5,714 bases of DNA from positions 1 to 5,714 of the forward strand of contig JAAZOI010000022.1 of NCBI GenBank assembly GCA_012797825.1. The letters are read 5' to 3'. Made by a program: the position numbers and the translations under genes. The stretch comes from Eubacteriaceae bacterium (GTDB lineage Bacteria; Bacillota; Clostridia; Eubacteriales; UBA1433). Below, in pieces: positions 1 to 4,952 of the stretch. How positions within the stretch are numbered: position 1 is the stretch's first letter; every line of letters begins with the position of its first letter. Under the pieces are notes generated by a model that saw nothing but the letters and a program-made list of their open reading frames with translations, was not told the origin of the DNA and searched no databases.

Positions 1-413
1 TTTCTTATCGCAGTTACTATAAGAACAACAAAACCTGCCGCTGCGAATGCATATCCGATAATGAAGAAATATGTTGTAAAAACCGAATCAGCTCCCGCTA
101 TTTCAAGTACCCCTTGAAATAAGCTGCCTGCCGCCAGAAGAGCGATGCCCGAATTGTATATGTTATAAAACAGTCTATACCCTTTATATTGGTTTATAAG
201 AGGGAAGATTAATCTAATTAAAGCAAAAAATATCACGCCGCCGATTAATGGGTATACAAACATATAAGTCATTGCGGCTGAGCGCACACCATGTCCGAAA
301 ATCGCGTAGATGTTATCTATGGCAATTGCAGACACAGATAAGATAAAATATATCAGTATAGTCTTTTTAATTTGTTTGGTATAAATATTATTGTCAATAT
401 CGGATGCTGACAA
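1..413 (-). CDS. Polytopic membrane protein of unknown function, 3' end beyond the window
   Basis: The reverse strand is open from the left edge to a TTG codon at 413-411, giving the first 137 residues of a hydrophobic protein. I do not recognise the family. After a short polar N-terminus with several Asp, Asn and Lys residues come about four membrane segments, near residues 18-36, 49-70, 83-104 and 112-136. A short loop near 40-46 contains His and Arg. No ATG is available in frame at the 5' end: an in-frame stop (TAA) lies at 431-429, and the only other candidate is a GTG at 422-420 that falls inside the likely ribosome binding site. TTG is preferred because AGAGAGGTG sits six bases upstream. 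The gene starts 68 bp after the stop of the GT2-GtrA gene in the same direction, so co-transcription is plausible and a role as a membrane partner of that enzyme is possible but unproven. Coding status is well supported by the RBS and uninterrupted frame; function is unknown. Confidence 0.8.
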   Translation of the reverse strand, partial: MSASDIDNNIYTKQIKKTILIYFILSVSAIAIDNIYAIFGHGVRSAAMTYMFVYPLIGGVIFFALIRLIFPLINQYKGYRLFYNIYNSGIALLAAGSLFQGVLEIAGADSVFTTYFFIIGYAFAAAGFVVLIVTAIR

Positions 414-419
414 TGTTGG

Positions 420-428
420 CACCTCTCT
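420..428 (-). promoter_or_regulatory. Ribosome binding site that fixes a TTG start
   Basis: Read on the minus strand this is AGAGAGGTG, followed by CCAACA and then TTG. It is a strong match to the anti-Shine-Dalgarno sequence with a six-base spacing, and it is the reason for calling a TTG start at 413-411 for the leftmost gene. Confidence 0.65.
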
Positions 429-481
429 TTAATAACACTGAGAATATAATAGCCCAACTGTATCTTTTTTTAAAGAACTTT

Positions 482-1537
482 TTAATTTTTAGCGTATTTT
501 TTTATACCGCTGAAAATATATTTCTTCTGTATAACATAGCTGATGAAAAACAGCATTGTATCAACAAAAATTTTAATCAGCAATATCGGCATTGAAATTA
601 TTGAAAGCAGGCTTACAAGCGCCCAGCTTGACAGCATCTGTATTAAGAATAAAGTTATATATTTTGCGAATTCTTTGCCTATGTAGTTTTTACTTTTAAA
701 AACCCAATATTTATTTAACATAAAGTTTATATTGCCTGAAGTTACCCTTGCGATAACGGTAGAAAAGAAAATCCCTGATGTTGTCGTGCCGAATGCAAGA
801 TGCGCAAGAAAAACAAACATCGACAAATCAGTTACAGCCGACAAGACAGATGAAATACTGTATTTTATTATATTTAAATAAATTAATAATGAGTCGCGCA
901 CTGCATTGAAATGACTTGAGGAATTGTTGTCAGTATAAATAACCGATATAGGGATATTTTTTATATCAATTTTATTATTCGTTATCTCCATAAGCAAATT
1001 CATCTCATATTCATATCTTTTGCCAGGAATAGAAAGGCACAAATCCGTATAAACTGCCGGGATTCCGCGAAGACCCGTCTGAGTGTCCTTACATTGTTTA
1101 CCTGTGCTCAGCAAGAATACAAGAGATGTCAGACGATTACCGAAACGAGATCTTACAGGTATATTCTTCTCACTGAAATCTCTGGTTCCGAGGATAAAGC
1201 TCTCGGGATGATTAATAAGGGAATTGGATACTTTAATAATATCACTTACATCATGCTGTCCGTCGGCATCGGCTGTAACATAGCCTGAGATATCGCTATA
1301 GTTGTCATAAGCGTATTGTATTCCGGTTTTAATAGCAGTTCCTTTGCCTTCGTTATGCTCGTGCGTGCAGACAGCGCAACTTAAGTCAGTTTCAAGTTTT
1401 TTGAAAATATATTTATATTCATCCGCGCTGCCGTCGTTTACTACTACTATTTCAAATCCTTCTTTTTTTAAGTTTTCCGCCAAATATACAAGTCTTTTAT
1501 CGGGATTAAGTGCAGGTATTATAATAATAGGTTTCAT
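482..1537 (-). CDS. Bifunctional family 2 glycosyltransferase / GtrA-type membrane protein
   Basis: The 351-residue protein joins two known parts. Residues 1 to about 205 are a GT-A fold glycosyltransferase of the dolichyl/polyprenyl-phosphate sugar synthase type: IIIIPALNP at 4-12, NDGS at 34-37 (nucleotide binding), NEGKG at 62-66, the metal-binding DAD at 90-92 within DADGQH, QTGLRG at 153-158, and YEYEM at 175-179. Residues about 225-345 are a GtrA domain with four membrane segments (roughly 225-248, 252-270, 291-313, 320-338) and the family signature NFMLNKYWVF at 271-280. In this class the GT2 part transfers a hexose from a nucleotide sugar to polyprenyl phosphate, and GtrA proteins are thought to help move the lipid-linked sugar across the membrane. 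Separate GtrB and GtrA proteins do this in phage serotype conversion; here one chain could do both. The sugar cannot be read from the sequence. The ATG at 1537-1535 has GGAG at 1549-1546, eight bases upstream. The downstream membrane protein follows after 68 bp. Upstream is a long, repeat-bearing leader. Both domain calls are firm; substrate and flippase role are inference. Confidence 0.93.
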   Translation of the reverse strand: MKPIIIIPALNPDKRLVYLAENLKKEGFEIVVVNDGSADEYKYIFKKLETDLSCAVCTHEHNEGKGTAIKTGIQYAYDNYSDISGYVTADADGQHDVSDIIKVSNSLINHPESFILGTRDFSEKNIPVRSRFGNRLTSLVFLLSTGKQCKDTQTGLRGIPAVYTDLCLSIPGKRYEYEMNLLMEITNNKIDIKNIPISVIYTDNNSSSHFNAVRDSLLIYLNIIKYSISSVLSAVTDLSMFVFLAHLAFGTTTSGIFFSTVIARVTSGNINFMLNKYWVFKSKNYIGKEFAKYITLFLIQMLSSWALVSLLSIISMPILLIKIFVDTMLFFISYVIQKKYIFSGIKKYAKN

Positions 1538-1619
1538 ATAGCAGTCTCCAAATTCTGTTTTTAGCTATTTTCCGGGTTTATTAATCTCAGGCAAAGCGGG
1601 TTGGGATTTTTATTATTAT

Positions 1620-1648
1620 TTGTGACTTTTAAATCGCTATCCGAAAAT
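1620..1648 (+). repeat. Direct repeat copy 1 (with five inserted bases)
   Basis: This copy reads TTGTGA, C, TTTTAAA, T, CGC, TAT, CCGAAAAT. Removing the three short insertions (C, T, TAT) leaves 24 bases, of which 23 match the copy at 1777-1800. The insertions fall between blocks, as in a diverged duplication or in binding sites with variable spacing. It lies inside the segment bounded by the inverted repeat and is in opposite orientation to the left arm at 1567-1580. Confidence 0.5.
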
Positions 1649-1689
1649 CTTACAGCCGCATAAAGTTAGTTTTATTTTTTTAATGCAAT

Positions 1690-1699
1690 TGTCATGACA
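1690..1699. promoter_or_regulatory. Perfect 10-bp palindrome, possible operator
   Basis: TGTCATGACA is its own reverse complement and sits about 150 bp upstream of the GT2-GtrA start, in the middle of the inverted-repeat domain. Short palindromes like this are typical dimeric-regulator sites, but I do not match it to a known regulator and one copy proves little. Confidence 0.2.
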
Positions 1700-1745
1700 G
1701 GCGTTTCTTATTCTTATTTTTTTATTTATAAAATATCTGATAATC

Positions 1746-1775
1746 TTGACAACGCAGTGGGTAAAATGTGATATT
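1746..1775 (+). promoter_or_regulatory. Sigma-70-type promoter-like sequence facing right
   Basis: A perfect TTGACA (1746-1751) is followed after 18 bases by GATATT (1770-1775), preceded by a TG at 1767-1768 in extended -10 position. No plus-strand gene begins downstream: the only ATG nearby (1766) is followed at once by a stop. A transcript would begin near 1782 and run into the hairpin at 1883-1915. It may drive a short noncoding RNA or be a chance match; the -10 is imperfect at its first base. Confidence 0.3.
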
Positions 1776-1776
1776 A

Positions 1777-1800
1777 TTGTGATTTTAAACGCCGGAAAAT
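1777..1800 (+). repeat. Direct repeat copy 2, overlapping the right arm of the inverted repeat
   Basis: This copy reads TTGTGA, TTTTAAA, CGC, CGGAAAAT without insertions and matches the copy at 1620-1648 at 23 of 24 aligned bases. Its right part is also the right arm of the long inverted repeat. The left arm can therefore pair fully with this copy or partly with the other one. Confidence 0.5.
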
Positions 1801-1877
1801 TATTATAAATATAAAATACTGCATAAACCTTACACGTTGTTTTATAAAACTTTTACGAATTTCTTAATTTTAAAAGG

Positions 1878-1915
1878 AAAAAAAATAAACAATCATTTAA
1901 CATGATTGTTTATTT
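1878..1915 (-). terminator. Intrinsic terminator of the phosphodiester glycosidase gene
   Basis: Arms 1883-1896 and 1902-1915 are perfect 14-bp reverse complements around the five-base loop TTAAC. Read on the minus strand, the stem runs directly into a tract of eight T (1885-1878), starting 9 bases past the glycosidase stop codon. The stem has only two G-C pairs, so strength may be moderate. The other direction has a poor T-tract (TTTATTTATAAA), so plus-strand termination would be weaker. Confidence 0.8.
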
Positions 1916-1923
1916 ATAAAAAT

Positions 1924-2829
1924 TTAATATCCTATATATACAATGTCGCTTATTTCTCTCTCTGAACCGTCTGACGGATGGTTTATAACTTTACCGTTAA
2001 AATATATTGTCGCTGAACCGCCACCGTCTAAATTATACGCCCATACGCAGCCTTTATCATAAAGAATTTGTGCAAATTCTTTTAACTTAAGACCTGTGCT
2101 TGCTTTTGTTCGGCCGTCGCATACGGCGAAAACATAATGCAAAGGGGAAATTTGACCTATCGCCGTGCGGGGATTCGTTGTAGTGAATGCCGCTGATTTT
2201 GTCATTTTGTTTGCCGTAATTTTGCCGTCTTCTATAAGACCGGGTCCGAATGAGATTATCTGGCTTAATGTTCCGCTGTTTATTAAAGATTGGCTTATTT
2301 CGCTGTCGGCTTCAATTAAGAAATTACCCGATTTATCGATAAGCAGGGCGTCATATCCCGAACCTCTCGAATTGGTTCTGTATAATTTGCCGTTGCGCAG
2401 TACATAGCCATGGTCCCTAAATCCGTAATAATCTCCGTTGACTGCTAAAATAGCGTTATGCGCGCCTGCCATTTTGGATGTGATATCTTTGATATTGCGG
2501 CCGTAGGAATTTTTTGCGAACGCCGTTTTTAAATATGACGCATCTTTAAGCTGAATATCTGCAATATATATAACTGTATTATATTCTTTAAAAGTCTCAA
2601 TTGTTATTTTAATATTATCATCGGAATACGAAGTATCAGTAATAATCGGAGCGGAGGGCTGTGAAGGCGGATTTTGCGAATCTGAAGCATTAGTATCTTC
2701 AGAAGTGATTACAGCTTTTGGAATTACAAATGTATCCAGCATTGCATAAGCAAAAAATAAAATTAATAATATGCTGAATACAATGGCCCATCTGTAAGGT
2801 TTTGATAAAAAGCGTTTTATTTTATTCAT
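1924..2829 (-). CDS. Membrane-anchored phosphodiester glycosidase family protein (NAGPA/DUF2233)
   Basis: This 301-residue protein has a basic N-terminus and one hydrophobic segment at about 13-37, most likely an uncleaved signal anchor. A Ser/Pro/Asp-rich linker follows at about 42-70, then a domain of the NAGPA family. Visible family motifs are AVNGDYYGF at 129-137, FGPGLIEDG at 194-202, PRTAIG at 220-225, and LDGGGSA at 267-273, with the typical C-terminal REISDIVYIG at 291-300. The mammalian family member removes GlcNAc from GlcNAc-phosphodiester on lysosomal enzymes. Bacterial members are thought to cleave sugar-phosphodiester bonds in surface or extracellular polymers, and the substrate here is unknown. 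The anchor places the catalytic domain outside the membrane. The ATG start is supported by the signal anchor beginning right after it, though the upstream AGAAAGATAAG is a weak ribosome binding site. The gene has its own terminator, separating it from the GT2-GtrA gene, and shares a divergent promoter region with the MFS gene. Confidence 0.92.
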   Translation of the reverse strand: MNKIKRFLSKPYRWAIVFSILLILFFAYAMLDTFVIPKAVITSEDTNASDSQNPPSQPSAPIITDTSYSDDNIKITIETFKEYNTVIYIADIQLKDASYLKTAFAKNSYGRNIKDITSKMAGAHNAILAVNGDYYGFRDHGYVLRNGKLYRTNSRGSGYDALLIDKSGNFLIEADSEISQSLINSGTLSQIISFGPGLIEDGKITANKMTKSAAFTTTNPRTAIGQISPLHYVFAVCDGRTKASTGLKLKEFAQILYDKGCVWAYNLDGGGSATIYFNGKVINHPSDGSEREISDIVYIGY

Positions 2830-2866
2830 AAATTATTGCTTATCTTTCTGCTGCGTTATAATTTGC

Positions 2867-2911
2867 ATTATACATTTTATTTCATTATACTTATCAAAAA
2901 ATTAAAAACAA
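2867..2911 (-). promoter_or_regulatory. Probable promoter region of the phosphodiester glycosidase gene, with a doubled -10 box
   Basis: On the minus strand two TATAAT boxes lie at 2889-2884 and 2872-2867, each within the repeated octamer CATTATAC on the plus strand (2866-2873 and 2883-2890). The distal box pairs with TTGTTT at 2911-2906 over 16 bases. The proximal one has TTGATA at 2897-2892 at a long 19-base spacing. Either would give a leader of about 30-50 nt. The region is extremely AT-rich, so chance matches are easy; which box is used cannot be decided by eye. Confidence 0.45.
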
Positions 2912-3006
2912 CAAAATATTTCAAAATCAGACAAAATATTAATCATAATAATAAAATTTCTATATTTTTATATAAAATAAAAATCACTGTTTTAAGTTTA
3001 ATAAAC

Positions 3007-3035
3007 TTGTATAAAAAATTGCTTATTTATATAAT
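3007..3035 (+). promoter_or_regulatory. Probable promoter of the MFS transporter/DUF4180 unit
   Basis: TTGTAT (3007-3012), a 17-base spacer and a perfect TATAAT (3030-3035). Transcription would start near 3042, just after the in-frame ATG at 3038, so that ATG would not be in the mRNA. This supports the ATG at 3089 as the real start. The -35 box matches consensus at only the first three positions. Confidence 0.5.
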
Positions 3036-3073
3036 ATATGTGGCAGAAAATCAGTAATTTTATATACAAGTAT

Positions 3074-3078
3074 AGAGG
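3074..3078 (+). promoter_or_regulatory. Ribosome binding site choosing the MFS start
   Basis: AGAGG lies ten bases before the ATG at 3089, whereas nothing resembling a binding site precedes the longer in-frame ATG at 3038. It decides the start in favour of the shorter protein. Confidence 0.6.
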
Positions 3079-3088
3079 TAAGCAGTTT

Positions 3089-4405
3089 ATGGAAAAGGTT
3101 AAAAATTTAGCTTATAAATATCGATGGTACATATTCGGGCTTTTTGTTATTATTCATTTGTTTGCGTTTTTGAACAGAGTATCGCTTGCCGCCGTGAAGT
3201 CAAGCCTTGAGCAGACTTTCGGCATTACAGCGTTTCAGTATTCAAATCTTTCGAGCGCGTTTTTTTATACATACGCAATAATGCAGATTCCCAGCGGAAT
3301 ACTTGCAGATACATTCGGTGCAAGAAAAACATGTTTTATCGGCGGAATAGTGATGGCTGTAGGAACAGCGCTTTTTTCAATGTCTGTAAGCTATGGAATG
3401 CTGTTTTTTTCGAGGCTGTTAATAGGGTTGGGATCAAGTGTAATATTTTTAGCTATTTTGAAAATTCAGGCGACATGGTTTGAGGAAAGACAATTCAGCA
3501 AGCTTACGGGGCTTACAAACATTTTCGGATATTCCGGCGGCGCGCTCGCGCAGGGACCGCTTGCAATTGTAATAGGAATATTTACATGGAGAGCTACTTT
3601 TTTTGTGCTCGGCATATTAATAGCGGTTCTTTCAATAGCATTATTTATCGTTGTGCGAAACAGGCCTGAAGATAAGGGATATGAGCCTATAGTAATTATT
3701 AAGCATACGGCAAAAACAGAGAATACGGGTATTCTTAAAACGCTTGCCGAGATTTTAAAATGCAGATACATGTGGCCGATTATGGTGATAAACTTCTTTA
3801 TTATAGGAATAAATTTCTCGATGACAGCATGGGCGCTTCCTTATTTTAAAGATGTTTATCATTTAAGCGTAGCAAATGCAGGAATGATAACATTCTTTTA
3901 TCCGATTACGGCGGCTGTTTTCGGTATCGTGTTAGGCGCAATAAGCGATAAGATTGGGCTTCGCAAGATGTTTACTGTATTCATGCTGTGCGTGCTGTGC
4001 GTACTGTTTGCGGTAATAGCGTTTGCTAACGGCGGCAAACCGTCAATAACAACAAGCATAACAGTTATTTTGCTCGTCGGCGGATTCCAGACGTTTACTC
4101 TTTTGCATTTCGGCATAGCAAAAGACTTGAATAATCCAAAATATTCGGGCATGTCGACATCGATTGCGAATGTATCAATGCACATAGGAAGCGCAATAGT
4201 GCCGCTTTTCGCAGGGGCTATTATCAGCAAATATTTGCCTGTCTTAGGGGCTCAGGGCGCTTATCAGAAAGTATTTATTTTATTCTTAGTCATTGCAATA
4301 ATATGTGTGATATTGAGCACTTTAATTATAGAGACAAATTGCAAAAATCGATATTTCGAGATGCGGGAAGGCAAATTTACAAAAAGTGTTTTTAAATTAA
4401 AATAA
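3089..4405 (+). CDS. MFS transporter, 12 transmembrane helices, organic-anion/sugar-phosphate-like subfamily
   Basis: From the ATG at 3089 the protein has 438 residues, the usual length for a 12-helix major facilitator. Motif A (GxLADxxGxRK) is at 70-80 between helices 2 and 3. A weaker repeat of it, GAISDKIGLRK, is at 283-293 between helices 8 and 9, showing the two six-helix halves. The central cytoplasmic loop begins with NRPEDKGY at 191-198, as in the GlpT/UhpC/hexuronate (anion:cation symporter) group. Arg30 in helix 1 sits where many of that group carry a substrate-contacting arginine. The likely job is proton- or ion-coupled uptake of a small organic anion or sugar derivative, but the substrate cannot be named. 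An in-frame ATG at 3038 would add 17 residues; it is disfavoured because it lacks a ribosome binding site and overlaps the promoter. A DUF4180 gene follows after 26 bp and is probably co-transcribed. Family is certain; subfamily is moderate. Confidence 0.93.
   Translation: MEKVKNLAYKYRWYIFGLFVIIHLFAFLNRVSLAAVKSSLEQTFGITAFQYSNLSSAFFYTYAIMQIPSGILADTFGARKTCFIGGIVMAVGTALFSMSVSYGMLFFSRLLIGLGSSVIFLAILKIQATWFEERQFSKLTGLTNIFGYSGGALAQGPLAIVIGIFTWRATFFVLGILIAVLSIALFIVVRNRPEDKGYEPIVIIKHTAKTENTGILKTLAEILKCRYMWPIMVINFFIIGINFSMTAWALPYFKDVYHLSVANAGMITFFYPITAAVFGIVLGAISDKIGLRKMFTVFMLCVLCVLFAVIAFANGGKPSITTSITVILLVGGFQTFTLLHFGIAKDLNNPKYSGMSTSIANVSMHIGSAIVPLFAGAIISKYLPVLGAQGAYQKVFILFLVIAIICVILSTLIIETNCKNRYFEMREGKFTKSVFKLK
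4376..4403 (+). promoter_or_regulatory. Possible internal promoter for the DUF4180 gene
   Basis: TTTACA (4376-4381), 16 bases, TAAAAT (4398-4403), each matching consensus at five of six positions, within the end of the MFS gene. It could give the DUF4180 gene its own transcript with a start near 4410. AT-rich coding sequence makes a chance match quite possible. Confidence 0.3.
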
Positions 4406-4431
4406 TTTATATAAGATATGGGTTTTATTTT

Positions 4432-4800
4432 ATGGAAATTAAAAAAGTATGTATGAATAACATTGATATTGCACTTATTCAAAGTGATGAATTATTATTA
4501 TATGATATTAATTCTGCTTTGGATTTTATAGCTACGGTAAATTATGAGACAGGATGCAGAAATATAGCAATTAACAAAGAATCAATAGCTGAAGACTTTT
4601 TTATTTTGAGCAGCGGTTTAGCCGGAGAAATTCTGCAAAAATTTGTGAACTACCATATAAAATTTGCTATTATAGGCGACTTTTCAAAATATTCAAGCAA
4701 AGCGCTGAAAGATTTTATTTATGAGTGCAATAAAGGAAATGATATATTTTTTGTATCTAATGAAGACGATGCTGTAAAAAAATTAACTCCGGCTAACTGA
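4432..4800 (+). CDS. DUF4180 domain-containing protein
   Basis: This is a 122-residue soluble protein with no signal peptide or membrane segment. The whole length matches what I know of the DUF4180 family, a small single-domain family common in Firmicutes with no established function. The recognisable blocks are INSALDFIATVNYETGC (26-42), INKESIAEDFF (47-57), LAGEILQKFVNY (63-74), the hydrophobic strand FAIIGDFSKYSSK (78-90), and LKDFIYECNKGNDIFFV (92-108). Alternating hydrophobic strands and helices suggest a small alpha/beta fold, by inference. No catalytic motif is evident. The ATG at 4432 has only a modest upstream site (ATGGG at 4418-4422, about nine bases away). It lies 26 bp after the MFS stop in the same direction and ahead of the terminator at 4917-4949, so it probably closes that transcription unit. 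Nothing in the sequence ties its role to transport. Confidence 0.88.
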   Translation: MEIKKVCMNNIDIALIQSDELLLYDINSALDFIATVNYETGCRNIAINKESIAEDFFILSSGLAGEILQKFVNYHIKFAIIGDFSKYSSKALKDFIYECNKGNDIFFVSNEDDAVKKLTPAN

Positions 4801-4916
4801 TATAAGTAAATTTATTTAAATTAATATTAAGATAGCTGAAGGAATAACAGAACACATATAATCTTTAAGTGATAATTAAATTATTATTGTAAAAAGATAT
4901 AAATTAAATATCAGAT

Positions 4917-4950
4917 AAAAAAATATCAAAATTTATTTGATATTTTTTTT
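4917..4950. terminator. Bidirectional intrinsic terminator between convergent genes
   Basis: Arms 4917-4930 and 4936-4949 are 14-bp reverse complements around ATTTA. The core stem is ATATCAAA/TTTGATAT, with seven A before it and eight T (4943-4950) after it, so it can end transcription on both strands. On the plus strand it closes the MFS/DUF4180 unit; on the minus strand it begins three bases after the stop codon of the PAP2-DgkA gene. The preceding stretch, 4801-4916, is AT-rich and I see no gene in it. Confidence 0.8.
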
Positions 4951-4952
4951 GT

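Larger units (their letters stand above)
1567..1800. repeat. Long-range imperfect inverted repeat bounding a 234-bp gene-free segment
   Basis: The left arm 1567-1580 (ATTTTCCGGGTTTA) and right arm 1786-1800 (TAAACGCCGGAAAAT) are reverse complements over 14 bases, with one extra base in the right arm. As RNA on either strand they can form 9 bp, a single bulged base, then 5 bp, closing a domain with about 205 nt between the arms. On the minus strand the 3' arm ends 18 nt before the ribosome binding site of the GT2-GtrA gene, so it could be a structured leader. No riboswitch family was recognised. Alternatively it could be a small non-autonomous element: the immediate flanks (agct on the left, tatt on the right) show no clear target-site duplication, which argues against that. 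The arms are seen directly; function is unknown. Confidence 0.5.

Noticed and set aside
404..595. A 63-codon plus-strand open frame overlapping the GT2-GtrA 3' end and the next gene's start.
   Set aside because: It is antisense to the well-supported GtrA domain and the RBS/TTG start; no ribosome binding site or family resemblance.
1570..1605. Resemblance to a TPP riboswitch on the minus strand (a GCCTGAGATT stretch followed by AAACCCGG).
   Set aside because: The second conserved TPP block (CTGATCTGGATAATGCCAGCGTAGGGAA-like) is absent downstream, and the regulated gene has no thiamine link.
1700..1793. A 7-bp inverted repeat GGCGTTT (1700-1706) / AAACGCC (1787-1793) as a separate hairpin.
   Set aside because: Seven base pairs over an 80-base loop is weak, and the right half is better explained as part of the longer inverted repeat at 1786-1800.
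2836..3057. A 73-codon plus-strand open frame in the divergent promoter region.
   Set aside because: The translation is low-complexity Ile/Lys/Asn/Tyr typical of random AT-rich DNA. It has no ribosome binding site and overlaps the promoters of both flanking genes and the MFS start region.
3898..4230. A 110-codon minus-strand open frame inside the MFS gene.
   Set aside because: It is a mirror of the transporter's coding sequence with no independent start signal or recognisable domain.
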